The notes: a model not told the origin generated them from the sequence alone. A stretch of 64,000 nt of DNA from Rhodoferax mekongensis (GCF_032191775.1 NZ_CP132507.1:2195001-2259000), one strand, 5' to 3'. Shown: positions 42,830-54,012, counted from the stretch's first letter. A program made the numbers and translations.

Positions 42830-43429
42830 TTAGTCAGGGACAAATCCCAATTCGATAGTCTGTACGCTCGGTACGGGCAAGCCGTTCAAGAATGCAGGAT
42901 TCATGGGCGTCTCAATAATTACGGCCATCGCTTTTTCAATTTGGCTAAGATTTGATGTTGTCCCTAACAGCTTCCATTCAACGATTTTTCCTTTTTCGTC
43001 TATCCACAAAGTGAAGCTGATAGTTTGACTTTCGCTAGATGGCCACGACGTCCAATCGATCACCCATTCCCCAACTGGGGTCGCAGGCGTATCAACCTCA
43101 ATGAGCGAAAAAAAATGCAATTCGTATTCATCTCCAATTCTTGGCAACAAGTTTCGACTTGATGGCGTTTGTATTTGGATGTTTTCAGAATAAACAGATG
43201 GACTACCTTCAAATAAACCGAAATTCTTAAACTCGGGGATCGTCGTAGTCGATTGCGTTAGAAAGCGAATCGTCGTTCTTTGAATGCCTGTTTGTGCTTT
43301 GCTGGCGCCAAAAAAGCTGTACAGAGGAGTTAATAGTATTACCAAATGAAGCCAAGCTGAAGCGAGTAAGCATACACCTATGGCTTTGTAGTACCGCATC
43401 AAAGCGATAACCGATGTTACCGCCAGCAT
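42830..43429 (-). CDS. Hypothetical protein with TonB C-terminal-like domain
   Basis: A 199-residue protein (189 if ATG 43399 is used) that overlaps the end of pilE by 13 bases. One N-terminal membrane helix (IGVCLLASAWLHLVILLTPLY) is followed by a variable linker and a C-terminal part, FTLWIDEKGKIVEWKLLGTT... MNPAFLNGLPVPSVQTIEL, with the strand-helix-strand pattern and the PAFLNG / IELGF positions of TonB C-terminal domains. There are no ExbB/ExbD partners nearby. Given its place at the end of the minor pilin operon, a role in pilus function or regulation is possible but unproven. Confidence 0.55.
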   Translation of the reverse strand: MLAVTSVIALMRYYKAIGVCLLASAWLHLVILLTPLYSFFGASKAQTGIQRTTIRFLTQSTTTIPEFKNFGLFEGSPSVYSENIQIQTPSSRNLLPRIGDEYELHFFSLIEVDTPATPVGEWVIDWTSWPSSESQTISFTLWIDEKGKIVEWKLLGTTSNLSQIEKAMAVIIETPMNPAFLNGLPVPSVQTIELGFVPD

Positions 43430-43905
43430 CCCGCGATGGCAGCCGCCTTATTAGCAAATTTACTGGTATCCCACGTGTTATCAACGATACTCTTGCGGCC
43501 CAGATTATCAATCGTGAAATTTCCACATTTGTCGCTTGCCACAACAGAACCGTTTGCACGCGTGGCAGTCACCAAATAATAATCTCGGCTTCCATTGACT
43601 ACTGTAAGCGATAAGTTGTATGCCGCACTCCCTTGGCCAGCAGGAGGGGATGTAGAAAAGCGGCTAGGAAATAGCGCAGCGTCGGTAGTCGCTGTGCCTG
43701 CACTGTTTTGGTCATAGCGGTAGTTTTCAGAGTAGAAGCGCTCCATCCACTGGGTTGCTGCGATGAGTGCACTTTGCGCTTCTACGCGTTTTGCGCGTGA
43801 TATGTATTCAACGTAAGAGGGGTAAGCAAGTCTGGCCAATATTCCCACAATTGCCACCGTAATCATGAGTTCAATAAGCGTAAAACCATTGTATTTATGT
43901 TTCAT
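43417..43905 (-). CDS. pilE: Type IV pilin-like protein PilE
   Basis: ATG 43905 gives 162 residues with a type III (prepilin) signal: MKHKYNGFTLIELMITVAIV, cleaved by PilD after the Gly before FTLIEL, with Glu5 of the mature protein present. The globular part ends with two cysteines (DKCGNFTID, AGCWR) that form the D-region loop. It is the last pilin-like gene of the fimT-pilV-pilW-pilX-pilY1 cluster and is probably a minor pilin that primes pilus assembly. Confidence 0.88.
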   Translation of the reverse strand: MKHKYNGFTLIELMITVAIVGILARLAYPSYVEYISRAKRVEAQSALIAATQWMERFYSENYRYDQNSAGTATTDAALFPSRFSTSPPAGQGSAAYNLSLTVVNGSRDYYLVTATRANGSVVASDKCGNFTIDNLGRKSIVDNTWDTSKFANKAAAIAGCWR

Positions 43906-43916
43906 GAATTTAGACC

Positions 43917-44432
43917 TCATTGATCAGTCCGAAGCCCTGGAATTTCGCGCCACTGCATGCGTCCTGAGGGACGGTAACAGAAAACAGTGTCCGAGCTTTG
44001 TCCGATTTTCCGTCTTGCCGATGTACCAGCCGGGCATTCAGTCGCGGACTTGGTACAAGTTTCTACTCCATTCGTCGTGGTGCAGGTGCAACCCGCATCA
44101 CCAGCACGGCATTGCTTGGTAAAAGCGCGCTTCGTCCTATCGGAGACAATACGCACCTTTTGATCGAGTGCTGTCACACCAGCATTCAGGTATGTAGTTG
44201 TTCCTACTAGGGTTGTGCCTTGTATATTACGCTCTGGTTGACCAGTAATCGGGTCGATGGCATAGGAGGCGACGTCAGGCTTAGCAGAGCAAACATTCGT
44301 TGAGCTTTGCGCCATCACTGTAGTGAATGCAAGAACACCCGCCTGAATATCGGGATCTGACAAAACCATTTCAGAACTTCCAGGAAGACTGAAATACCAG
44401 CCGTCCTTCGTCGCCCAATCAATCGTCCCCCG
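43917..44432 (-). pseudogene. pilY1: C-terminal part of PilY1 displaced by a frameshift
   Basis: This segment is in a different frame from the main pilY1 reading frame but continues its sequence. Directly after the C5 run (44427-44431, G on the coding strand) it reads TIDWATKDGWYFSLPG, the usual PilY1/PilC C-terminal sequence, then MVLSDPDIQAGVLAF at 44369 and a Cys-rich end (CTCTTTNGVETC). One extra G in the run would join it to the upstream part. It ends 12 bases before the pilE start. Confidence 0.75.
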
Positions 44433-47400
44433 GCAGTCACGATAACATTACCGTTGCTTTGTCGCGAATAGGTTCGCGCCACCAAAGTAGACCCATCTGA
44501 ATTCGGCAACGACCTACTTCCGGTTGCGAATGCAGGGCGGTCCCAAATTCCGTATATACGCTGGCTTACTGCTGTATTCGGGAAATTGCCTGATTCGAAT
44601 GCATTGCCCGTGCCGAAAGTGATTATGAGTCCATCATAAGGTGGATACGCAAATTCAGGGGCTGTAGTAATAGGAAGTGCCGTCGATCCTGACTTTGCCG
44701 TAATCAAGGGGAGGTTGGTTGAACCTGATTTGTAAGCAACATCCCAGCTGCTTTCGGAGGCGCTGGTCAAATCAAACTTCCACATGTTGCCTTTTAGATC
44801 GCCGGCATAAACGATATCAGCGGTTCCATTTCCGTCCAAATCAATCCAGGTTGGCGCTGACATACCATTTCCGGAGCCGCTGTCAGCAACAATCTTCTTG
44901 TATTTGCCTGTCCATGTTCCATTCGAATTTGGGCCATCGGTATAAATAATGAATAGTACCGATTTTCCGTTGCTTGACTTCTGGCCGTTACCAAGAAGGA
45001 TGGCAAATTTGCCGTTGTTTAACTTAACAATCGGAGATGGTTGATTCGAGAATGGACTATTCAATATGTCATAAACAATATAACCAAGGTCACTATCATC
45101 ATCGGAGGTGAACTGCCACTTAAAAATAGAATCAGGATTGGTATTGGATTCCCCAGAGGTTAGGATGCTGATATCACCTGTATCCAATGCATATATTGCT
45201 CGCCCACCTCTGCCTAAAGTGCCGAAGGTATAGGTTTTCCAAGTGCTAGTGCTCCCACTAGTTACTAAGATATCACCAGAGAAAGGGTTTCCATCGACGT
45301 AAGGCCAAACGGTACCGGTAGGTTGTGTTTCTACGCTGTCGAGTGTGAAGTTGGCGCCGTTCAGCCGAGTCCGCCCCGTTGTACCACGCTGAAGCGGAAT
45401 CTCTGCCAGACGGTTAGCCAGTACACCTGGAACATAAGCAAACACCTCTGCTCCTGTAGTTGGATTGAAAGCATGCAGCATTCCGTCATTTGCAGCAACC
45501 CAGAGTAACTTTGCCCGTGTCTTGTTATCACTTACAAAAGTCGAATAGTCTGGAAACAAGTTGCCTGAATAACTAGCAAAAGGTCGTTCCTGGATCGCGG
45601 GAGTAGCGTTCACAATAGGTCCAAGGATGTTGTCGCCACGCGAACGTAAACCAGTAGAGGCAGCTTCTTTGGTTTGGTCACCACGCATGTAATCAACCAC
45701 AATTGAAGCATTTGTCTCGCTCAGCCTATTTGTGCTGGCGCTGGTCATTTGGGTCTTGTAATCATCTGGTAGTGAGGCCCAACGGAACGCAAAACCACCG
45801 GTACTTGCGCTGGTTGATGTAGATGAGGTGTTTTTGTTCCCATAGTTCGTAATAATGATTCGGGATTCGCCCTTATCTCCGTTAGTCGAGTTGCTGGTCC
45901 TGGTTGCCAGTAGTTGACCCGCACGCCATGTGTAATCGTTATTAAAGTAACCCAAACTGTCTACCTGATAAGCCTCAATATTGCCTTCGACCGCAGTGGA
46001 GTCGAATTTCGCTATGTATTTAAAGCCATCAGATTGGAGTTGTGCCGAAGAAACCGCAGGTGCCGCGTTGGAGTTTTTTGCGAGATCATCAAGCGCTTTT
46101 CTAAGCTGTGCCTCTAGTAAATCAGGGCGACGTGCCAGGTAATATCCATCGGGAATCCCATCCGCTCCGGGTGTGCCATCCGACTTGAGCTTGTCCCACG
46201 ATGCGGTGTCGGTAGGCAAATAAACATTGGAGTATGTGCCATCAGTCCCCTTTACGCTGGACGTAAAGTTTCCGTACTTGGCTGCATACCAAAGCGGATC
46301 CTTCAAGATCGCGTCGCCAGCGCCCACCATGTGGAAGGTCGTAATTACCTTGAAATCTACGTCCTGCACGTTGCAATAGCCGGCGGAGCCAGTTGCTGCG
46401 GAGGTTCTCGCGGCGTTAGTCCACGGATTCACATAGCAAGCACCTTTGGCATTGATGGGACTGGTTCCAGCAAATGTCGATCCATCTGGATTTTTTGCTT
46501 CAAAAGTGAAGTATCCCAAAGTAGAGCTATTTAGAGTAGAGCTTGAATTTGCTGCTCTATAGGTATCGTCAGCACAGAGATTGCCGGTGATGCCAGAGAA
46601 CTTGTCAGTTTTATAGTGCTGGTGTGTTAAGTATCTGCCATCCCCAGTTGTTTGCCCAGGAATGCGTCCGCCAATAATGCTGAAACCATGTGTACCACCT
46701 GCACCTGAGCATGTTGAAGGCACATCTGTGGTGATTTTGATGCTGTATCCAGACGGTGATGCAGAGTCCGCCACAATGTCATACCGGAGAAAACCGGTAA
46801 GGTCCATGTCATAGTCGCCACCGAGTAGGGCATCATTCCACGTAACAATAAATGCACCATGGGTTGAACTGGAGCTGATCGAAGCAAAAGTTAAAGGTGC
46901 ACCTATGTTTGACCCCCAAACGCTTTCGGGTGTTATATAGACGTATTTCGTAGGGTTGGTCCCGGGGACAGGGACTTCTATTCGAGCAGCTCCACCAGAC
47001 AACGATGCCGCCAAAGTTTTTACCTTCAATGCGTCTTGCACGTAGGCAATATCAGTCGGCAAGGTAGTGTAGTTTCTAACGCGGTTGGTGTTTGCATAGT
47101 ATGCAGCCCCCGCTACCTTAAAGGAGCCTTGCATCGCAGGTGCCTCTGGGCATACGCCCATAACTCCGCTTAAGCTCCCCACAGTTTTTCCTGAGCACGA
47201 TAAATCGTTGTTTGTGCCGTTGCGGCCTACAGAACGCACCGTCCCGGTTATCAGCTCCGCATCGCCAACAGCATCGGTAAAGTCATCAAGTATTTTTGAA
47301 CTTGCACTGTTTCCAGATAAATAACGATTTGGCAAATTGGCAAAAGAGTTTTTTGCATTGTCATCTTCACCGTCATAGCTCAGCGCACTACTGGATAAAG

Positions 47401-48976
47401 CCAAGGCATACATCGGCCGACAAATTGCGTTGCCGTATTGCGAGAAACGGGTTGTATTGGAGTTACTCTGCGGGTCAGTCCAACTCTTTACTGGCAGACC
47501 AGTGTTGGTGTCATTGGTCGTGGTGGTTGGATTGTCCGGTGCCGGATTCGTACCGTCATACGAATAATATTTCAACGCCTGAATCAACATTTCACCAACA
47601 GGATTACCCCATGCCGGCAATGAGCCAATGGTGGAGCCACCATAACTCCTGCTTGTGCGGCCATACAAAATAATATTATCCATGGCCTTGATGGAACCAC
47701 TTCCAGTGGTCCGCCCATCTGTCAATGTTGTGCTACAGCCAGAAGAAGTGCTGTGGCAGAACACCCCGGTGCTGGGGTTGATTTCATCACTGAAGTCACC
47801 CATGTTCTTGCGGAGTGCGCCTGCATAGGTGTTGCGGTCGTAGCTACCTGTGATAACACCAAACTCCGCTCTCGCGGCACTACCACTGGCATTAAATCCA
47901 AACTCCTGGAACAAGCCATAGGGCTTGAAGTTGGTGGTGGAATCAGGCGGGAAAGCTTGGCAACGCTCTTCCCCTATGAGCGATTTTGTTGAGTCGCGGG
48001 GGTCTGTTGTCGGGTCGCAGACTTTGACCCGCATGGTGAGTTCCGGCCCGATGTTAGAACCATATTTGGCAGCATCGTCGACGGAGTGTGGTGTTTGTAT
48101 CTCATGCGCTATGCCCCCACCACCTTTGTCTGCATCTTTATAGTAGCGGGCAAGTTTCGCGGTGAATTTGGCGTCGGCATCATTAGCTACATCGCGGAAT
48201 CTACAAACCTCGTGCTCAACTGTTCCCCATAGCCGGTAATTACCCACAGCCATCCGCATAATAGGTTTTCCAGTGGGGCTGTCAGTTGCACCGGTGTTAC
48301 AGACGGTAAGGCCGGCATAGACACCTGCATTCGGGCCAGATCCAGCTTTAGTGAGGGCTGTTGTAGAAAAGGGTGTGTAATCCCGAATGTCTGTGCCTCT
48401 GTAATACTTGGTATACGAGTGTGCATCAAAATTCAGGTACACCCGCTCCAGTACCGTGAGGGATGAGGTATCAGTCGATCGCCGTCCTCCATAAAGCATT
48501 TTACGCACAACATCCAAACGGCTCATAGACGACCAGTTTAGAAAGTTGCCACTCCAATAATTTTGGTTACTTGGGCACGTCCAACGGTAGAGTGTTTCTG
48601 TTGCACCAGTCGATGGGTTCGTACGCGCAGTATTCACATAATCGGCATTGGTGGCAGGATTGAATCTTTCGTCAGATGTGCTGTACGAGTAGCATTTAGT
48701 CGGATCAAAATAACCATAGTATTTGAAACTTGGCTTGAAGTCCGTGTCCAGCACGCCATCTCCATCCAGATCTTCAAAGTCTGTATAAATGGGGCCAAAA
48801 AGCGTATGGTCTTTGGACGTTGTGAGCATCACCATGGGTCGGTTCGAGCTTGTGGTGATATTGGGTGGTACTGCAGCCTGAGGGCTCGATATTTGTACTG
48901 GCCCCGCAAATGCACTATGGCTGGAGACAAGCAGTAGAACGCTGGCTATCGCGTGGTTGAAGGTTCGTGTAAACAT
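44315..48976 (-). CDS. pilY1: Type IV pilus tip-associated protein PilY1 (frameshifted near its 3' end)
   Basis: A very large secreted protein (1553 codons to the shifted stop; about 1685 residues when repaired). It has a signal peptide ending AFAG. Near residues 69-80 is an acidic loop (DLDGDGVLDTDF), and in the C-terminal beta-propeller another Ca-binding loop, DLDGNGTADIVYAGDLKGNMWKFDL-like in layout. The propeller is the conserved PilY1/PilC domain; the N-terminal half is variable, Ser/Thr-rich and A/T-rich in DNA. PilY1 sits at the pilus tip and controls extension, adhesion and surface sensing. The final aberrant residues after position about 1516 come from a one-base loss at 44427-44431. 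Confidence 0.88.
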   Translation of the reverse strand: MFTRTFNHAIASVLLLVSSHSAFAGPVQISSPQAAVPPNITTSSNRPMVMLTTSKDHTLFGPIYTDFEDLDGDGVLDTDFKPSFKYYGYFDPTKCYSYSTSDERFNPATNADYVNTARTNPSTGATETLYRWTCPSNQNYWSGNFLNWSSMSRLDVVRKMLYGGRRSTDTSSLTVLERVYLNFDAHSYTKYYRGTDIRDYTPFSTTALTKAGSGPNAGVYAGLTVCNTGATDSPTGKPIMRMAVGNYRLWGTVEHEVCRFRDVANDADAKFTAKLARYYKDADKGGGGIAHEIQTPHSVDDAAKYGSNIGPELTMRVKVCDPTTDPRDSTKSLIGEERCQAFPPDSTTNFKPYGLFQEFGFNASGSAARAEFGVITGSYDRNTYAGALRKNMGDFSDEINPSTGVFCHSTSSGCSTTLTDGRTTGSGSIKAMDNIILYGRTSRSYGGSTIGSLPAWGNPVGEMLIQALKYYSYDGTNPAPDNPTTTTNDTNTGLPVKSWTDPQSNSNTTRFSQYGNAICRPMYALALSSSALSYDGEDDNAKNSFANLPNRYLSGNSASSKILDDFTDAVGDAELITGTVRSVGRNGTNNDLSCSGKTVGSLSGVMGVCPEAPAMQGSFKVAGAAYYANTNRVRNYTTLPTDIAYVQDALKVKTLAASLSGGAARIEVPVPGTNPTKYVYITPESVWGSNIGAPLTFASISSSSTHGAFIVTWNDALLGGDYDMDLTGFLRYDIVADSASPSGYSIKITTDVPSTCSGAGGTHGFSIIGGRIPGQTTGDGRYLTHQHYKTDKFSGITGNLCADDTYRAANSSSTLNSSTLGYFTFEAKNPDGSTFAGTSPINAKGACYVNPWTNAARTSAATGSAGYCNVQDVDFKVITTFHMVGAGDAILKDPLWYAAKYGNFTSSVKGTDGTYSNVYLPTDTASWDKLKSDGTPGADGIPDGYYLARRPDLLEAQLRKALDDLAKNSNAAPAVSSAQLQSDGFKYIAKFDSTAVEGNIEAYQVDSLGYFNNDYTWRAGQLLATRTSNSTNGDKGESRIIITNYGNKNTSSTSTSASTGGFAFRWASLPDDYKTQMTSASTNRLSETNASIVVDYMRGDQTKEAASTGLRSRGDNILGPIVNATPAIQERPFASYSGNLFPDYSTFVSDNKTRAKLLWVAANDGMLHAFNPTTGAEVFAYVPGVLANRLAEIPLQRGTTGRTRLNGANFTLDSVETQPTGTVWPYVDGNPFSGDILVTSGSTSTWKTYTFGTLGRGGRAIYALDTGDISILTSGESNTNPDSIFKWQFTSDDDSDLGYIVYDILNSPFSNQPSPIVKLNNGKFAILLGNGQKSSNGKSVLFIIYTDGPNSNGTWTGKYKKIVADSGSGNGMSAPTWIDLDGNGTADIVYAGDLKGNMWKFDLTSASESSWDVAYKSGSTNLPLITAKSGSTALPITTAPEFAYPPYDGLIITFGTGNAFESGNFPNTAVSQRIYGIWDRPAFATGSRSLPNSDGSTLVARTYSRQSNGNVIVTAGGRLIGRRRTAGISVFLEVLKWFCQIPIFRRVFLHSLQ

Positions 48977-48996
48977 AGTGTGTCCTTCGTTTTTGC

Positions 48997-49677
48997 TTAG
49001 TCTTGCAACGGCACGTAAATGGTTTGCAAAACCATTTGTGTACGTTGCGTGTAACCGAAACCACGCGCAGTTATGCGGTAGACGTTTGTCGGTTGATATG
49101 TGACATTGCTGGTGCGCCGAAACAACTCAATCAGATATTCTGGCTGGACGGCAACACCTGAGATAGCTGCTGCACCGGTGTATGTGCCGAGCGGTACCCC
49201 ACCGGTAAATGTGCAGTTAGTGGTAGTAACAGGTGCTCGACCTGGCTTTGTGGAAAAAGTATTGTTCCAAAGCCCGCCCTTGCCAGTGGGCCACCAGGGC
49301 TCAGTAACAGCACCACTAGCCGCAGACCACGTAGAAGAGGCGTAATTCGCTTCTGCAATCAAGCAGAAACCTTTTGCACAGGTATCGGTAAAGTCGGCAG
49401 CTATAGGAGGGCGATCTTTACCGCGTGTACAGGACGCGTTAGTTAATTGGGCGGAGCTTAGGTTCAAAATATCTCGTTCAGCATCACGCAAAGCAGCTTC
49501 GGCCGCTTGTCGTGCAATTTCTTGATCTAGTTGATTCCTGGCTGCCCCTTCGCCAAACAGGGATTGCCTCACGGACCACACCGTAATGCCTGTGATAGCC
49601 AACAGAAAAATCATCACAATCACAAGGGACACCCCTTTTTGTTGTGTTCTGCTTGGTTGAAGGCGGATGTATTTCAT
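48997..49677 (-). CDS. pilX: Minor pilin-associated protein PilX
   Basis: ATG 49677 gives 226 residues. The N-terminus QQKGVSLVIVMIFLLAITGI is the PilX_N pattern (prepilin-like, with GVSLV instead of GFTLIE), followed by a helix with EIARQAAEAALRDAERD, typical of PilX. The C-terminal domain has several cysteines. It initiates pilus assembly with PilV, PilW and PilE and helps bring PilY1 to the tip. It is 20 bases upstream of pilY1. Confidence 0.88.
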   Translation of the reverse strand: MKYIRLQPSRTQQKGVSLVIVMIFLLAITGITVWSVRQSLFGEGAARNQLDQEIARQAAEAALRDAERDILNLSSAQLTNASCTRGKDRPPIAADFTDTCAKGFCLIAEANYASSTWSAASGAVTEPWWPTGKGGLWNNTFSTKPGRAPVTTTNCTFTGGVPLGTYTGAAAISGVAVQPEYLIELFRRTSNVTYQPTNVYRITARGFGYTQRTQMVLQTIYVPLQD

Positions 49678-49709
49678 GGAAGGGCGGCGCACATGCAATC
49701 CATTCAGAT

Positions 49710-50792
49710 TTAGTAGGTTTGATTCAGTCGATTTCTAAGGCCGAATATCTGAACTTGTCTCTTGTAGACGGCAAGGTCGTTTGCAGGTTGGGTGACTGTT
49801 TGATCTCTGCAATCTACATAGGTACGTAACGCGCCAGATTTATCAGCTATTTTTGTGTTGCCTCCGAGTGACCGGGTAAGTACACACGCCCGGACTGCAA
49901 CCACTCGAGCCCATGGGCCGAGCGCAATGCCGTCTATAGTGACTGTCGCCAAGCTATTTACTTCGGTAGCGGTGTAGAAGCGATCGGGTGATCGGGTCGT
50001 TTCTGTGTTGTAGACCCCATAAGTGAACTGTAGATCTTCGACCCCTGCGACTAAAGGCACATAAGGTGCAGAAATGTTTTGTCCAAAATAGCTGTTGCCG
50101 TTGCCTCCGCAGGAAAGACTTTGCGTATTGACCGCTTGCTTTTCTATCTCTAGCGCTGTTGCGGTTAAGGTATAAAAATTCGAACCGAAGATAGGTTGTT
50201 GTGGAGGCTTGTCGTTATCTTGGGTGATGGCAGTTGGGGACCCGGTATTCAGTTTCCGAACCGCATTGGATGGATCGTTTTCTATCTTTGCACCGGTGCA
50301 GTCGTAGCGGTTCCCAGAAGTACCATTGAAATTCAACGAGTCACTAGTAAAGTAGTTCAGAACGATCGAGTCCGGAGCTCCAGCTACTGTTGCGCCGCAG
50401 GTGGCAGTTTTGGGGTCAAATGTCGACCCCTCGCATCCGAAAATTGGCGCGAGATATATGGCAGCAGGCGCGGTCCAGTCAGTGGTTTTTGCTGGAATGC
50501 CTGCAGTCGGCGGATAGGGTTGTACTCGACCCATATTCGGGGAATATGTTGCGATTGGAGGCATATTGCTGGGGTAATAGCCCGCATTCATGATGTCTCT
50601 GCCCAGCAAATCCAAGGCGAATGCGCCGGATTCATTGCTCACACTATTTCGCTCCAGAGCGCCCTGGGTTTCTCGGGTATTCAGATAAACGTACCCTGCC
50701 GCAGTCACCACAAACATAGTTATGCCGACCGCGACCATCAACTCGATGAGGGTAGTGCCTCGTTGGCTGGAGGAACTTGTGTTCTTTTTCAT
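49710..50792 (-). CDS. pilW: Minor pilin PilW
   Basis: ATG 50792 overlaps the pilV stop by 4 bases (ATGA) and gives 360 residues. Prepilin signal: SQRGTTLIELMVAVGITMFV. The region after it (SNESGAFALDLLGRDIMNAGY) is characteristic of PilW. A Cys-containing globular domain of about 300 residues follows. It is part of the minor pilin priming complex. Confidence 0.88.
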   Translation of the reverse strand: MKKNTSSSSQRGTTLIELMVAVGITMFVVTAAGYVYLNTRETQGALERNSVSNESGAFALDLLGRDIMNAGYYPSNMPPIATYSPNMGRVQPYPPTAGIPAKTTDWTAPAAIYLAPIFGCEGSTFDPKTATCGATVAGAPDSIVLNYFTSDSLNFNGTSGNRYDCTGAKIENDPSNAVRKLNTGSPTAITQDNDKPPQQPIFGSNFYTLTATALEIEKQAVNTQSLSCGGNGNSYFGQNISAPYVPLVAGVEDLQFTYGVYNTETTRSPDRFYTATEVNSLATVTIDGIALGPWARVVAVRACVLTRSLGGNTKIADKSGALRTYVDCRDQTVTQPANDLAVYKRQVQIFGLRNRLNQTY

Positions 50793-51400
50793 GGGATGAA
50801 CCGCATGGTGGCGCAACGAACACCCGATGGTGCAGCCGCGGCTGCCGGGCAGCAAGTTTGTTGCGCCAGTCCTGTCTCGTTACCAGTGCAAGTGGAAGAG
50901 CTCACAACGACACTGTCACTGGCATTGCCCTTGTCTGTGAACTCTTTGTCGTACCACATGAATGTCAGATTGAACCCTGCCAACCTGTCGCCTGAGACCA
51001 ACGCAGCCCCTTGTGGCATCTCTGCTCGCACACGTTGCCGCCAGGTCACAAGATCAAACGCTGCACGTTCAGCCGTGGTGCACGCTGCCGACAAACAATT
51101 AGGGCTGGGTGTTGTCAGCGTATTTGATTGTTGGGTAGTCCAGTTGTCCGAAACAACATAAAGAGATGTCTCCGTTACGCCTGTCGCAAAGTTGCTGCCT
51201 GAGACATCTGCATTGATGCGTACACGATCTGCGAAATCAGAAGAGAGCGTAGAAATGGCGGAACGTGCCCAAGTATTTATCTTGTATTTGGTTGCAGCCG
51301 CTTGAAGGCCTGCAATACCCAGAAGTCCGATGGATAAGACAACTATAGAAATAAGAACCTCAATTAGGGTTATTCCTTTTGAAAAATGACGTTGATTCAT
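50789..51400 (-). CDS. pilV: Minor pilin PilV
   Basis: ATG 51400 gives 203 residues with prepilin signal SKGITLIEVLISIVVLSIG and the PilV-type stretch LLGIAGLQAAATKYKINTWARSAISTLSSDFADRVRINA. The C-terminal domain has Cys pairs (SPNCLSAAC, CTGNETGLAQQTCC). It lies between fimT and pilW, with 20 and -4 bases of spacing. Confidence 0.88.
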   Translation of the reverse strand: MNQRHFSKGITLIEVLISIVVLSIGLLGIAGLQAAATKYKINTWARSAISTLSSDFADRVRINADVSGSNFATGVTETSLYVVSDNWTTQQSNTLTTPSPNCLSAACTTAERAAFDLVTWRQRVRAEMPQGAALVSGDRLAGFNLTFMWYDKEFTDKGNASDSVVVSSSTCTGNETGLAQQTCCPAAAAAPSGVRCATMRFIP

Positions 51401-51420
51401 GGCGCTTCTCATTCTAAACT

Positions 51421-52005
51421 TTAGCAAGAACTATCAGTCGATATGGTTCTTGTTCGTCCCAGTTTGTCTAGACAAATGTTGAACGCATACTTCGAAGTCA
51501 TTGGGTCATTGACTACCGAGTAAACTAAATCAAATTCGTCGGCATTGGTTAGCCCCGGATAGCCCCGACTGTTAAAGGTTAGCTTTCTTCGGGGTGTTGA
51601 AGCTTGGGAGTTTAGAAAATATTGATCACCAACGGATCTTCTTACAAAGATAACGTCTTCAATTGCGGTCGGTCCGGCGATTGTGGTGTTGCAGCTGGTA
51701 TTTAGAAATGCAATCCAACCCACTTGCCAATCAGTGTCTGTGGTTTTGCAGGCTGGTAGTGCGTTGTCTGTTGTGTTGCTCATGCACATCGTGACACAAG
51801 TGTTTTTGCTGATCGCTTCATTGCGAGCGCGCAAAACACCAGCGGTAAATTCATTCCCGATGTTGCGTAAATTGCTTTTGATTGCATATTCGCGCAGGGC
51901 AGGGGCTGCCAACGCTGCCAAGATGACGATAAGTGCCAATGTCACCATGAGTTCAATCAAGGTGAATCCCTTGTGATTACGGCAATGACGTACGGAATTA
52001 TTCAT
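51421..52005 (-). CDS. fimT: Minor pilin FimT/GspH-like
   Basis: A 194-residue pseudopilin with prepilin signal NHKGFTLIELMVTLALIVIL and the GspH/FimT-type segment AAPALREYAIKSNLRNIGNEFTAGVLRARNEAI. The C-terminal part holds the usual strands and Cys pairs, ending TDSSC. It is the first gene of the minor pilin cluster, 110 bases after nrdR, which leaves room for a promoter. Confidence 0.85.
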   Translation of the reverse strand: MNNSVRHCRNHKGFTLIELMVTLALIVILAALAAPALREYAIKSNLRNIGNEFTAGVLRARNEAISKNTCVTMCMSNTTDNALPACKTTDTDWQVGWIAFLNTSCNTTIAGPTAIEDVIFVRRSVGDQYFLNSQASTPRRKLTFNSRGYPGLTNADEFDLVYSVVNDPMTSKYAFNICLDKLGRTRTISTDSSC

Positions 52006-52115
52006 AGCAGCGAATTTAAACTTTATGGCCGCATTGTTTGCGCCGTTCGGCTATGGACCGGGACCACTTGTCTATTGGGGGTCCTTGAACGCCAAGGGTC
52101 GTGCAGAGGAGATAG

Positions 52116-52565
52116 TTATTTGCTTACTTCATCCACCAGCGTCTTGAATTCATCAATGTCTTCAAAGCTGCGGTATACGCTGGCAAAGCGCACGTAGGCA
52201 ACTTTGTCCAGTTTTTTGAGTTCACGCATCACCAGTTCGCCGATGCGGGTGGACTGGACTTCGCGCAGGCCCAGATTCAGGAGTTTTTCTTCGATGCGCT
52301 CGATGGCGCTGTCGATCTGCTCGGTGCTTACAGGCCTTTTGCGCAGGGCCAGGTTCATGGAAGCAAGCAGTTTGGCGCGCTCAAATTCGATGCGGCGGCC
52401 GTCTTTCTTGACAATGGCCGGAAAGTTCACGTCCGGCCGCTCGTAGGTAGTAAACCGTTTGTCGCAAGCGCCACACTGGCGCCGGCGGCGGATGAAGTCC
52501 CCATCTTCAGAAATCCGCGTCTCCACCACTTGGGTTTCGGAATGACTGCAGAAAGGGCACTTCAT
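52116..52565 (-). CDS. nrdR: Transcriptional repressor NrdR
   Basis: A 149-residue regulator with an N-terminal zinc ribbon (CPFCSH and CGACDKRF) and an ATP-cone domain (residues about 49-139) that senses ATP/dATP. NrdR represses ribonucleotide reductase genes when dATP is high. The length is standard. It lies 16 bases downstream of glyA on the same strand, a linkage common in beta- and gammaproteobacteria. Confidence 0.95.
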   Translation of the reverse strand: MKCPFCSHSETQVVETRISEDGDFIRRRRQCGACDKRFTTYERPDVNFPAIVKKDGRRIEFERAKLLASMNLALRKRPVSTEQIDSAIERIEEKLLNLGLREVQSTRIGELVMRELKKLDKVAYVRFASVYRSFEDIDEFKTLVDEVSK

Positions 52566-52581
52566 CGTGAATTGACCTTGC

Positions 52582-53826
<1,245 letters not shown>

Positions 53827-54012
53827 GGCAGTCCTTTGAGGAGATCGGGCCTGTGGGTCAATGGTGACAACAGGGCTGCCCAGGCGAACGGCTGATCGCA
53901 CAAACCGCGCAGGTCATGCGGCACGCTTCCCAGTGGTGTCCCACGTCAGCAACCGGCTTCCTGAGGAAGTCAGCGCCTATCGCCAGTCGCGTGCGGGTAG
54001 GAGTTTAACCGA

